This document shows, in pieces, positions 1 to 8,061 of a stretch of DNA of 64,000 nucleotides. Positions within the stretch are counted from its first letter, which is position 1. The number at the start of each line of letters is the position of its first letter. Source of the stretch: Veillonella sp. 3310 (GTDB lineage Bacteria; Bacillota; Negativicutes; Veillonellales; Veillonellaceae). Under the pieces are notes generated by a model. It was not told the DNA's origin, ran no database searches, and saw nothing but the letters and a program-made list of their open reading frames with translations. Position numbers and translations under genes: made by a program. The stretch is from positions 124,001 through 188,000 of the forward strand of contig NZ_RQVJ01000001.1 in the NCBI RefSeq assembly GCF_003999875.1, read 5' to 3'.

Positions 1-197
1 GCCAAGTGGGTACAGGGGATCGCTCCGAGCGAATCCGTACGTACAACTATCCACAAGGTCGTGTGACGGACCATCGTATTAATTTAACTTTATACAAATT
101 AAATGCTGTATTAAATGGGGATATGGATGAATTAATCCAAGCCTTGATCACAGCAGAACAAGCCGCTAAAATGCAAGAGGCAAATCAACATGGATAA
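1..197 (+). CDS. prfA: Peptide chain release factor 1, C-terminal end (partial)
   Basis: The start of the gene lies outside the window; the visible 65 or so codons are the C-terminal end of RF1. RF1 recognises UAA and UAG stop codons and triggers peptide release on the ribosome. The visible part contains the conserved RF block [22 protein letters not shown] followed by the usual NLTLYKL segment, which distinguishes it from RF2. The GGQ loop lies upstream of the window. The TAA stop overlaps the prmC start by 8 bp, so the two are probably translationally coupled. The coupling makes sense because PrmC methylates the GGQ glutamine of RF1. Confidence 0.93.
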   Translation, partial: QVGTGDRSERIRTYNYPQGRVTDHRINLTLYKLNAVLNGDMDELIQALITAEQAAKMQEANQHG

Positions 198-1146
198 TGA
201 GTTATGGACTATTAGTCGCATGCTCCAATGGACAGAGCAGTATTTTCGCTCCAAAGGCATAGAATCAAGCCGCTTGGATGGGGAAGTACTGCTTTCTCAT
301 AGTTTGGGCTGTGACCGTATGTACTTATATGTCAATTTTGACCGTCCGTTGGACAAGGCTGAATTAGATGCCTATCGACCTCTAGTGGTACAACGTGCCA
401 AAGGTTATAGTGTAGCAGCTATTACAGGTCATAAAGAATTTATGGGGTTAGATTTTCATGTGAACGAGCACGTGTTGATTCCCCGTCCCGATACAGAAAC
501 ATTGATTGAAGATATCTTAGAACTCTATGATGTGGATGCATCTCCACGCATCTTAGACTTATGCACAGGTCCCGGCACTATTTTGTTAAGTCTATTACAT
601 TATTTGCCGAATGCCACTGGTGTAGGCCTAGATATTTCCGATAAAGCATTAGCAGTGGCTGAGGAGAATTGCAGATCTTTGGAATTAGCCGATGTTTCAA
701 GGTTCTGTGAAAGTGATGTAAAACAATTGTTAGAACAGGTGGCAATGGGAAAAGGTACTGAATATAATGTGCTAATGGAGGCTTGTACATCTCTAGTTGG
801 AGAACAAATCACATCCTTAGATGGTCTGTTTGATGTACTTGTGTCGAATCCACCGTATATCACAACAGCAGAGATGAAAGCATTATCTCAAGAGGTATTA
901 CACGAACCTCACATTGCACTTCATGGAGGAGATACGGGATTAGAGTTTTATGTTCCTATTATTCGTGAAGGTTGGCGTTTTGTAAAAGATGGTGGTTACC
1001 TTGCTATCGAAATTGGACAGGGTCAAGAAGAGTCAGTATCTAAACTAGCTAGAGAAACAGGACAATATGGAGAACCTGTATACCAACGAGATATCGCTGG
1101 TATCATTCGTGAAGTACGTTGGGAAGTACGACGCTCTTCTATATAA
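190..1146 (+). CDS. prmC: Release factor glutamine methyltransferase PrmC (HemK)
   Basis: SAM-dependent N5-glutamine methyltransferase acting on the GGQ motif of release factors. The N-terminal helical recognition domain spans about residues 1-90. It is followed by the Rossmann methyltransferase fold, with SAM motif I DLCTGPGT (near residue 120) and the catalytic NPPY tetrapeptide at residues 220-223. At 318 residues it is longer than the usual 280-290. The extra length is a loop just before NPPY (about residues 180-210), and the catalytic motifs are intact. The ATG at 190 overlaps the prfA stop, as expected for this pair. Confidence 0.95.
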   Translation: MDNELWTISRMLQWTEQYFRSKGIESSRLDGEVLLSHSLGCDRMYLYVNFDRPLDKAELDAYRPLVVQRAKGYSVAAITGHKEFMGLDFHVNEHVLIPRPDTETLIEDILELYDVDASPRILDLCTGPGTILLSLLHYLPNATGVGLDISDKALAVAEENCRSLELADVSRFCESDVKQLLEQVAMGKGTEYNVLMEACTSLVGEQITSLDGLFDVLVSNPPYITTAEMKALSQEVLHEPHIALHGGDTGLEFYVPIIREGWRFVKDGGYLAIEIGQGQEESVSKLARETGQYGEPVYQRDIAGIIREVRWEVRRSSI

Positions 1147-1364
1147 ACATTTATGTATTGAATCTGCTAATGGAGATAGAATGCCATATACTTCTCCACA
1201 AATTTACGTTCCACTAAGATTTGCTCCGAAGTATATGACGCTCTATCTTAGGCAATCAACAGCAGTATGTATAAATACAAGTTTATATAGTGCTTGCTTT
1301 GGTGAGAAAGGCAAAGATTCAAAAGTAGTAGCTCATATATTTTAAAAATAAATTCGGTATTTAG

Positions 1365-1373
1365 TGATATAAT
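1365..1373 (+). promoter_or_regulatory. Extended -10 promoter element upstream of tsaC
   Basis: TG-A-TATAAT is a perfect -10 hexamer with the TGn extension, 25 bp before the tsaC start. No good -35 is visible, which is normal for extended -10 promoters. A near-identical TGATATAATATT stretch precedes menB at 45841. It suggests tsaC has its own promoter despite following prmC. Not experimentally supported. Confidence 0.5.
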
Positions 1374-1397
1374 ATTATTTAAGAAAGGAGGCACGAT

Positions 1398-2522
1398 ATG
1401 GAAGCATTAGACTCTATTGAGACACAGGTATTGACTCCTGATGATGTGGAACTAGCGGGTACTTTGCTCCGAGTAGGAGATTTGGTGGCCATACCTACGG
1501 AGACGGTGTATGGCTTAGGAGCTAATGGGCTGGCAGCGGATGCGATGGATCGAATTTATGCAGCCAAGGGAAGGCCTTCTGACAATCCATTAATCTTACA
1601 TGTATGCGACCAGTCTATGGTACATCGTTTAGTACGACATATCACTCCTTTAGAGCAAACCTTAATGGATACCTTTTGGCCAGGGCCATTGACGATCACC
1701 TTTGAAAAGTCTGCGCTAGTGCCAGAACGAGCGACTGGTGGACTTTCACGGGTGGCACTACGATGTCCAGCCCACGAAGTATGTCGTGAGATGATACGCA
1801 TTGCTGGTGTACCTATTGCAGCACCAAGTGCCAATCGCTCAGGACGACCAAGTCCGACTACGGCAGAAGCTGTCCTACACGATATGAAAGGACGCATTCA
1901 TGCTGTACTAGATGCAGGCCCCTGTGAAATTGGTGTAGAATCTACAGTAGTACAAGTAGAAGATGATACGGTAATTATCCTACGCCCCGGCGGTGTGACA
2001 AAAGAGATGTTAGAAATGGTGGCGGACCATGTGGTGTATGATACAGCCTTGCATGACCCTACAGAAGCACCGAAAGCACCAGGGATGAAATATCGCCATT
2101 ATGCACCGGACATGCCTGTACAAGTTGTGGTAGGTTCCTTAGAGGCTGTGGTGAAATCCATAGAATTTAGTACTAATTCGAATGTATGTAAACGTATTGG
2201 ACTATTCCTATCTCAACAAACTTGGGATTTGCTAGTAGAGACATTAGGTGCAAAATTAACCACTATATCTGAAGATACACATGCGAGGTACCTAGCTTCA
2301 TTCGGGGTAGGTGCTGACACTCAAGATATTGTTGCGATTATTTATGGTGAAATAGCGGAGCCTGTATCTTTGGCAAATCAATTGTATGAGGGGTTGCTAG
2401 ATTTCAACGAAAAAGATGTGGATCTACTCATTGTAGAAGGTTGTAAAAAAGAAGGTCTAGGAGTGGCTGTTATGAATCGCTTGGAAAAAGCTAGTGGCGG
2501 TCAAGTATATATCACTGAATAA
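1398..2522 (+). CDS. tsaC: L-threonylcarbamoyladenylate synthase, Sua5/YciO/YrdC/YwlC family
   Basis: Makes threonylcarbamoyl-AMP from threonine, bicarbonate and ATP, the first step of t6A37 modification of ANN-decoding tRNAs. The YrdC domain occupies about residues 15-200, with the family signatures IPTETVYGLG, KGRPSDNPLI and SANRSGRPSPT. A C-terminal Sua5 domain (about 235-370) makes this the long Sua5-type enzyme of 374 residues rather than the short TsaC. The start is set by AAAGGAGG at 1384-1391. The position after prfA-prmC is the usual Firmicute arrangement. Confidence 0.94.
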   Translation: MEALDSIETQVLTPDDVELAGTLLRVGDLVAIPTETVYGLGANGLAADAMDRIYAAKGRPSDNPLILHVCDQSMVHRLVRHITPLEQTLMDTFWPGPLTITFEKSALVPERATGGLSRVALRCPAHEVCREMIRIAGVPIAAPSANRSGRPSPTTAEAVLHDMKGRIHAVLDAGPCEIGVESTVVQVEDDTVIILRPGGVTKEMLEMVADHVVYDTALHDPTEAPKAPGMKYRHYAPDMPVQVVVGSLEAVVKSIEFSTNSNVCKRIGLFLSQQTWDLLVETLGAKLTTISEDTHARYLASFGVGADTQDIVAIIYGEIAEPVSLANQLYEGLLDFNEKDVDLLIVEGCKKEGLGVAVMNRLEKASGGQVYITE

Positions 2523-2606
2523 GTTTTGAGTTGCGTTTCAATTAAAAATCCAGTGCTATTTAAAGGAGTATAAGAACTTTATATATCATCATAATAGAGG
2601 TAGTAA

Positions 2607-3050
2607 ATGAATTTATTATTTGTTTGTACAGGGAATACCTGTCGCAGTCCCATGGGTGAAGGAATTGCCCGTGCTGTTGGACGTGACCTTGGTATAGAGG
2701 TGGCAACCCTATCCACAGGTTTATTTTGCGTGCCAGGGGCTAAGGTGAGCGACGAAGCTGTGGTGGCAGTTCGAGAATTAGTAGGCGAAGATATTAGCGA
2801 ACACAGTTCTCGACCATTAAAAGTAGATTTTGTGAAAGCCGCAGATTATGTATTGGCTATGACAGAAGATCATAAAAAAATATTACTTCGCCAATTTCCT
2901 TTCGATAGTAAAAAAATTATGACTCTTGCTGAATTTGCTGGCGAAATAGGCGATGTAGATGACCCATTTGGGCAATCTCAAGAAGTATATACGAAAACAG
3001 CGGAACAGATTGTACGGTATGTACAACAAGGGCTTGCATTACATAAATAA
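2607..3050 (+). CDS. Low-molecular-weight protein-tyrosine (arginine) phosphatase, YwlE-like
   Basis: A 147-residue LMW-PTP. The phosphate-binding loop C-X5-R is at residues 7-13 (CTGNTCR followed by S), and the general-acid aspartate lies in the DDPFG motif near residue 117. In Bacillus the enzyme in this position (YwlE) dephosphorylates phospho-arginine. The residue after the first Cys of the loop is Thr, as in YwlE, which hints at the same activity but does not prove it. The tsaC-ywlE-rpiB order supports orthology. Confidence 0.88.
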   Translation: MNLLFVCTGNTCRSPMGEGIARAVGRDLGIEVATLSTGLFCVPGAKVSDEAVVAVRELVGEDISEHSSRPLKVDFVKAADYVLAMTEDHKKILLRQFPFDSKKIMTLAEFAGEIGDVDDPFGQSQEVYTKTAEQIVRYVQQGLALHK

Positions 3051-3224
3051 GAATGTTCCAATTGTTTTATCAAAAAGATTGGGTACCATAGCATATAAAG
3101 AATACTATAATTGCTTGTATCTATACATTAACGATGTGGATATGTATCCACAATATAGGTGTACACAGATATATATTGATAAGATACTGTTTTATGAACT
3201 TGGTATTACATAAAGGAGGACAAA

Positions 3225-3662
3225 ATGAAAGTAGCAGTTGGTTGTGATCATGGTGGATTTCATTTGAAAGAGGCTATTAAAGGCTTACTAGAAAAACAAG
3301 GTATTGAGTACAAAGATTTTGGTACATACTCTACAGATTCTATGGATTATCCAGATGTGGCAAAACCATTGGCAGAGGCAGTAGCAGCTGGTGAATTTGA
3401 CCGTGGTATTTTGACATGTGGTACAGGTATTGGTATCGGAATTGCAGCGAACAAAGTAAAAGGCATTCGTGCTGCATTATGTCATGATACATTCTCTGCT
3501 CATGCTAGCCGTGAGCATAACAATGCAAATGTGCTCACTATGGGTGAACGTGTTATTGGTCAAGGGTTGGCATTAGATATCGTCGACATTTGGTTACACA
3601 CCGAATTTGAAGGTGGTCGTCATGCTAAACGTGTGGATAAAATCTCCGCTATTGAAGAATAA
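3225..3662 (+). CDS. rpiB: Ribose 5-phosphate isomerase B
   Basis: Interconverts ribose 5-phosphate and ribulose 5-phosphate in the pentose phosphate pathway. The 145-residue RpiB/LacA-LacB fold starts with CDHGGFHLK. The active-site Cys lies in the TCGTGIG motif (near residue 66) and the family block HNNANVLTMG follows. The single-domain size matches RpiB rather than galactose 6-phosphate isomerase subunits. The start follows a strong AAAGGAGG. The terminator at 3689-3722 ends the cluster. Confidence 0.95.
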   Translation: MKVAVGCDHGGFHLKEAIKGLLEKQGIEYKDFGTYSTDSMDYPDVAKPLAEAVAAGEFDRGILTCGTGIGIGIAANKVKGIRAALCHDTFSAHASREHNNANVLTMGERVIGQGLALDIVDIWLHTEFEGGRHAKRVDKISAIEE

Positions 3663-3688
3663 TATAAAATAATAATATCGAACAAAGT

Positions 3689-3722
3689 AACGGCTAGTCC
3701 TAAAATGGGGGTAGCCGTTTTT
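3689..3722 (+). terminator. Rho-independent terminator after rpiB
   Basis: A perfect 8-bp stem (AACGGCTA at 3689-3696 with TAGCCGTT at 3712-3719), extended by possible C:G pairs inside the loop, runs directly into a T-tract. It separates the prfA-to-rpiB cluster from surE. Confidence 0.85.
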
Positions 3723-3834
3723 ATGTTCGATGTATTTTTTGAATAATAATATTCGGTATCTTACAAATGTAGAAATATTACTTATTTTCCTATACAATAG
3801 TAGATATATTATTACTATGTAGATAGGAGACACT

Positions 3835-4596
3835 ATGCATATTTTATTAACAAATGACGACGGCTTATGGGCCCCAGGGATACAAGGATTAGCACAGGAA
3901 TTAGCGAAGCACCATCGAGTTACGATGGTAGCACCTAAGGTGGAGCAAAGTGCTAAATCCAGCTCGTTAACAGTGCAGGTACCAATCAGAGCAAAAGAGA
4001 TGAGCGAAGACGGTGAAAACCCAAGAATGATCTTTGTAGAAGGGACACCAGTGGACTGCGTGAAGTTTTCTATATCTTATTTATTAAAAAATGATCGTCC
4101 TGATCTAGTTGTATCTGGTATCAACCATGGATTTAATTTGGGATCTGATGCAGTGTATTCAGGTACTGTGGGTGCCGCATTGGAAGGATTGATGTACGGC
4201 ATTCCATCTTTGGCGCTATCTTTAGAAAAATATAGCGTTAAACGGATGGAGGAAATACTGCCTTTCATTACTGATTTTATCAAAGTCATGTATGAAGAAG
4301 GGCAATATCAAGGGTTATTGAATGTTAACTTCCTAAAAGAAGGTCCTATTGGCTGGGAACAAGTAAAAGTATTCCATCAAGGCTTTCAAGAGTATACTAA
4401 CGTCATCGATGTACGGAAAGATGCCAAGGGCAGAGAGTACTATTGGATTGTAGGAGACCAAGGGTTTCAGAAGGAAGATAAACCTACCGATGTGGGACAT
4501 ATCAAAGAAGGATATATCTCTGTGGTGCCTTTGACGTGGAAACAAGAAGATACGGAGCAAATTTCTGTGGTAGAACAGTTAATTGCAAATAAATAG
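3835..4596 (+). CDS. surE: 5'/3'-nucleotidase SurE
   Basis: A metal-dependent nucleotidase and exopolyphosphatase of the SurE family, 253 residues. The N-terminus LLTNDDG carries the paired metal-ligand aspartates. SGIN-G (about residues 94-97) and the YSGTVGAA block are the other family signatures. The RBS is AGGAG, 7-8 bp before the ATG. It appears monocistronic, bounded by the rpiB terminator and a hairpin at 4699. Confidence 0.95.
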   Translation: MHILLTNDDGLWAPGIQGLAQELAKHHRVTMVAPKVEQSAKSSSLTVQVPIRAKEMSEDGENPRMIFVEGTPVDCVKFSISYLLKNDRPDLVVSGINHGFNLGSDAVYSGTVGAALEGLMYGIPSLALSLEKYSVKRMEEILPFITDFIKVMYEEGQYQGLLNVNFLKEGPIGWEQVKVFHQGFQEYTNVIDVRKDAKGREYYWIVGDQGFQKEDKPTDVGHIKEGYISVVPLTWKQEDTEQISVVEQLIANK

Positions 4597-4698
4597 CGTG
4601 CAGTCATTAAAGTTTTACAACTCCGTGGAGGGAGTATTAACTTTTGGATATATTGACTATAGTATAATTATAAATCTTTGATGTATCTAATAATATAC

Positions 4699-4745
4699 AA
4701 ACGATCTATCTATCATGATATATGATAGGATAGGTCGTTTCTTTT
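4699..4745 (+). terminator. Rho-independent terminator after surE
   Basis: A long hairpin: AAACGATCTATC... pairs with ...GATAGGTCGTTT (outer arms 4699-4710 and 4729-4740, with G:U pairs and near-continuous inner pairing). It is followed by C and five T's. It is read after surE and insulates the bioY promoter. Confidence 0.75.
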
Positions 4746-4789
4746 TATTGTCAACTCCTAGTAATTATATTGGAGTTGACAATAAAAAG
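4741..4789 (+). promoter_or_regulatory. Putative BirA operator overlapping the bioY promoter
   Basis: A perfect 18-bp inverted repeat: the left arm is 4741-4758, the right arm 4772-4789, with a 13-nt spacer. The inner parts TTGTCAACTCC and GGAGTTGACAA resemble biotin-repressor half-sites of the TTGTNAAC-N-GTTNACAA type. The right arm contains a consensus -35, TTGACA (4776-4781), which is 17 bp from a TTTAAT -10 (4799-4804). A bound repressor would block RNA polymerase. The position upstream of a biotin transporter fits; the protein that binds it is inferred. Confidence 0.7.
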
Positions 4790-4861
4790 TAATAGTGTTT
4801 TAATACTACTTGAAAGACATTTTTTATCATCTTATGTTGTGGCTCAAGGGAGGGTCCTATC

Positions 4862-5428
4862 ATGAAAGAAGAAACAAATGTAATAGGTACGATGAGTGCA
4901 AGACAGATTACGATGACTGCATTATTTGTGGCATTGGTAGCAGTAGGGGCGTTTATTAAGATTCCCATCCCGAATTTGCCATTTACCTTGCAATTGCTCT
5001 TTACTACATTAGCTGGTCTCATCTTAGGAAGTCGTTTAGGTGGCATGAGCGTAGCGATGTACATTATTCTTGGCCTTGTAGGGGTGCCGGTATTTACAGA
5101 AGGTGGCGGGTTCATGTACATCTTCAAACCTACATTTGGCTATCTTGTAGGCTTTGCTATTGGTGCCTTTGTGGCAGGTCGCATGATAGAAAATGCAGGG
5201 GTGGTTACTTTCAAAAAATTGTTAACCGCATCTTTTGTGAACTTACTTATCGTGTATGCTCTAGGTATGGTTTACTTGTATGAAATCATGGATTTATATC
5301 TAGCAAAACCAATTGGTCTAGAAACATTATTTATCTATTGCTTTGCATTGCCAGTGATTCCAGATATTTTTCTTTGCATCTTGGCAGCTTTCATTGCAAA
5401 ACGATTACTTCCGATTTTAAAACGATAG
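4862..5428 (+). CDS. bioY: Biotin ECF transporter S component BioY
   Basis: The membrane substrate-binding subunit for biotin uptake; it works alone or with an ECF energising module (not in this window). The 188 residues have about six hydrophobic segments. The family features IPIPNLPFTLQ near the start and a GG-rich YIILGLVGVPVFTEGGG segment (about 68-82) are typical of BioY. The RBS is GGGAGG. The operator and promoter described at 4741-4804 lie immediately upstream, so biotin-dependent repression is likely. Confidence 0.93.
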   Translation: MKEETNVIGTMSARQITMTALFVALVAVGAFIKIPIPNLPFTLQLLFTTLAGLILGSRLGGMSVAMYIILGLVGVPVFTEGGGFMYIFKPTFGYLVGFAIGAFVAGRMIENAGVVTFKKLLTASFVNLLIVYALGMVYLYEIMDLYLAKPIGLETLFIYCFALPVIPDIFLCILAAFIAKRLLPILKR

Positions 5429-5447
5429 TGAACATAACAGATTTGAT

Positions 5448-5481
5448 ATAAGGTGCATATACACGTTGGTATGCACCTTAT
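5448..5481 (+). terminator. Hairpin between bioY and bioD
   Basis: A perfect 12-bp stem (5448-5459 with 5470-5481) and 10-nt loop, but no clean T-tract after it. It could be a weak or factor-dependent terminator, or an mRNA-stability hairpin allowing partial read-through into bioD. Confidence 0.5.
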
Positions 5482-5537
5482 GTTGATATTTGTGAAATTC
5501 ACCGCAGGTGATGAAGAACGTAGGAAAGGACAAAATC

Positions 5538-6242
5538 ATGACAACAACTCAAAGCCCAAAAGGCTTATATATATTAGGCACAGGAACAGATGTAGGCAAA
5601 ACATATATCACTGCCTTATGGCTCAAAAAACTTCGTGAATCAGGACATGATGTGGCGTATTATAAAGCAGCTGTTAGTGGTGCTCCTAGCATTTCTGAAA
5701 GTGATGCAGGGTATGTGAAACAAGTGGCAGGACTTTCACAAGCAGATGAGACTTTATTATCCTATGTATTTGATGAGGCCGTATCTCCCCATTTGGCGGC
5801 TCGTCATGAAGGAAAATTTATCGATAGGACTGTAGTGAATCGAAATTTCTGTCACGTCGCTAACACACATGCATACACAACTGTTGAAGGTAGCGGTGGA
5901 ATTATTTGCCCATTGCATGTGACAGATACAGAATTGTACATGCTAGAAGATGTGGTAAAGGATTTACAGCTGCCAACCATAGTGGTAGCCATAGCAGCAC
6001 TTGGCACGATCAATAGCACGGTGTTGACAATTCATTATTTACAATCTAAAGGTATCTCTGTGAAAGGGATTATTGTAAACCAATATATAGGAAACCCTAT
6101 GGAATTTGACAATTGTGTGATGATGGAACGATTGACAGGAGTTCCTGTGTTAGATCGAGTAGGACCGGGTGAAACATCATTACATATGGATGTGGACAAG
6201 ATGTTAGCTTGCTACGAAGATATTGCGAATCCACATGCGTAA
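5538..6242 (+). CDS. bioD: ATP-dependent dethiobiotin synthetase
   Basis: Closes the ureido ring of 7,8-diaminopelargonate with CO2 and ATP to give dethiobiotin. The P-loop GTGTDVGKT is at residues 14-22. The downstream blocks KAAVSGAP and VEGSGGIICPL match the BioD family. The start at 5538 is preferred over an upstream in-frame ATG at 5508 because AGGAAAGGA directly precedes it and the protein then has normal family length (234 residues). It sits between bioY and bioA. bioB and bioF are not in the window. Confidence 0.92.
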   Translation: MTTTQSPKGLYILGTGTDVGKTYITALWLKKLRESGHDVAYYKAAVSGAPSISESDAGYVKQVAGLSQADETLLSYVFDEAVSPHLAARHEGKFIDRTVVNRNFCHVANTHAYTTVEGSGGIICPLHVTDTELYMLEDVVKDLQLPTIVVAIAALGTINSTVLTIHYLQSKGISVKGIIVNQYIGNPMEFDNCVMMERLTGVPVLDRVGPGETSLHMDVDKMLACYEDIANPHA

Positions 6243-6320
6243 GTAGTTATGTAGGAGATATATTTTTTAAAGTAATGTAATGTTAGTGTGAAACTTTATT
6301 ATAGAAGTTTACATAATTAC

Positions 6321-6356
6321 GGATAGATACATATAGATACATATAGATACATATAG
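6321..6356 (+). repeat. Tandem 10-bp repeat in the bioD-bioA spacer
   Basis: About three and a half head-to-tail copies of ATATAGATAC lie in the 235-bp spacer before bioA. The period is close to one helical turn. No function is evident. Slippage-prone short repeats can alter promoter spacing, but no promoter could be placed around it with confidence. Confidence 0.6.
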
Positions 6357-6477
6357 AAGATATATTATTGAAATGTATAGTTAATACAACTACTGATAGT
6401 GCTATATATGAGATATACATATCTGAAACATCGATTAAAAATTATATTATAAATGTACGAGAGGTATAGGTATACAC

Positions 6478-7824
6478 ATGAAAGATTGGGCAAAAAAGGA
6501 TTTAGAATTAATTTGGCATCCATGTTCTCAAATGAAAGATTATGAAACATTACCACCGATTGTGATCGACCATGCAAAAGGTTGTTATTTATATGATGTA
6601 GAGGGAAAAGAATACATAGACATCATCAGTTCTTGGTGGTGTAATTTACTGGGTCATTGTCATCCAAAGGTAAACGAGTCGATTAAACACCAATTAGATA
6701 CATTGGAACATGTTATTTTTGCGAACTTTAGCCATCGACCTGCCATCACTTTGGCGGAACGATTGAAAGAAGTGATGCCAGAAGGTTTAACTCGCTTTCA
6801 TTTCAGTGATAATGGGTCTGGTGCAGTTGAATGTGCCTTGAAAATGGCGTTCCAATATCATTACCAAACAGGTCATCCAGAACGTCAAAAATTCTTATGT
6901 CTCAGTGAAAGTTACCATGGTGAAACTATTGGTGCTTTATCTGTAGGTAGTATGGATCTATTTGCCGAAATTTACAAACCAATGTTGATGGATCAAACAA
7001 TCCACACACAAGGACCAGACTGTTACCGTTGTAATTATGGTAAGACTCGAGAAACCTGCTCCTGTGAATGTTTTGAGCACATGGAAAAAGATTTTGCTGA
7101 ACATGGTTCCACTTTGGCAGCGGTTATTGTGGAGCCTTTGATTCAAGGTTGTGCAGGGATGAAAATGTATCCTCCAGAGTATTTACGTAAATTACGTGAA
7201 CTTTGCGATCGTTACGGAGTATTACTAATCGCTGATGAAATTGCTACAGGCTTTGGTCGTACGGGTAAATTATTTGCCTTTGACCATGCAGGAGTATCTC
7301 CAGATATTATGACTGTTTCTAAAGCGTTGACTGGTGGATATATGCCGATGTCTATCACCGTAGTAGCTGAAAAAATTTACCAAGCTTTCTACGATGATTA
7401 CCATACAATGAAAGCGTTCATGCATAGCCATACCTATAGTGGTAACCCATTGGGATGTGCCGCAGCATTAGCGGTGTTAGATACCTTGCGAGATGAGCAT
7501 ATTTTAGAACAAGCTGAAGAAATGGGTAACTATTTACATGATGCATTAGTGAAAGCCTTGGGGGATCATCCGAATGTAGGTGAAATTCGTCGCATGGGAT
7601 TAATTAATGCCATCGAGCTTGTTACCAACAAAGAAACAAAAGAAGGCTTTGATGGCTCCTTGCGCATGGGCTATCAAATCTATAAAAAAGCGTTGGATAG
7701 AGGATTACTACTTAGACCATTAGGGAATGTCATTTACTTTAACCCACCATTAACAATTGATAAAGAGACCATCGATATTGCCATTGAACGAACAGTACAA
7801 GCCATGGCAGATGTGTTGGGGTAA
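6478..7824 (+). CDS. bioA: Adenosylmethionine-8-amino-7-oxononanoate aminotransferase
   Basis: A class III PLP aminotransferase that uses SAM as amino donor to make 7,8-diaminopelargonate, the step before BioD. It has 448 residues. The N-terminal WHPCSQMKDYE and SSWWCNLLGH motifs are specific to BioA. The PLP lysine is K282 in the SKALTGG motif, preceded by ADEIATGFGRTG. The Cys-rich insert CYRCNYGKTRETCSCECF (near residue 182) is common in Firmicute BioA. The RBS is weak (GAGAGG, about 15 nt upstream). A bidirectional terminator follows. Confidence 0.94.
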   Translation: MKDWAKKDLELIWHPCSQMKDYETLPPIVIDHAKGCYLYDVEGKEYIDIISSWWCNLLGHCHPKVNESIKHQLDTLEHVIFANFSHRPAITLAERLKEVMPEGLTRFHFSDNGSGAVECALKMAFQYHYQTGHPERQKFLCLSESYHGETIGALSVGSMDLFAEIYKPMLMDQTIHTQGPDCYRCNYGKTRETCSCECFEHMEKDFAEHGSTLAAVIVEPLIQGCAGMKMYPPEYLRKLRELCDRYGVLLIADEIATGFGRTGKLFAFDHAGVSPDIMTVSKALTGGYMPMSITVVAEKIYQAFYDDYHTMKAFMHSHTYSGNPLGCAAALAVLDTLRDEHILEQAEEMGNYLHDALVKALGDHPNVGEIRRMGLINAIELVTNKETKEGFDGSLRMGYQIYKKALDRGLLLRPLGNVIYFNPPLTIDKETIDIAIERTVQAMADVLG

Positions 7825-7927
7825 TTTGTGGTTATCAAAATATCATATTACAAGTATGGCAAATTACTGAAATTGGCAAAATGAATGCATTGTTATAATA
7901 ATGCTATGCATAATGAATTAGAATAAT

Positions 7928-7970
7928 AAAAAGGCTGTAAGCAAACAATACGAATGCTTACAGCCTTTTT
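7928..7970. terminator. Bidirectional terminator between bioA and rqcH
   Basis: A perfect 16-bp stem with A-tract on the left and T-tract on the right (7928-7943 with 7955-7970; loop about 11 nt). By symmetry it can end both bioA (plus) and rqcH (minus), which converge here. Confidence 0.9.
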
Positions 7971-8061
7971 CTGTAATGTGTATAAACTTTTATGTAATCG
8001 TTAAATATATTGTATATCTGAATGAATCAAAATATAACATGTTGAGATCATATACAAATAA

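Noticed and set aside
1067-1345. 92-codon frame after prmC
   Set aside because: It overlaps the 3' end of prmC in another frame, lacks an RBS at its start and resembles no protein family. The sub-start at 1181 gives only 54 codons, with weak support.
2959-3213. 84-codon frame overlapping the phosphatase gene
   Set aside because: It overlaps the conserved end of the phosphatase in another frame, and the rest is AT-rich spacer rich in Tyr/Ile codons, as random frames are.
4765-5127. 120-codon minus-strand frame opposite bioY
   Set aside because: It is antisense to a clear bioY gene and covers the operator; no RBS or family similarity.
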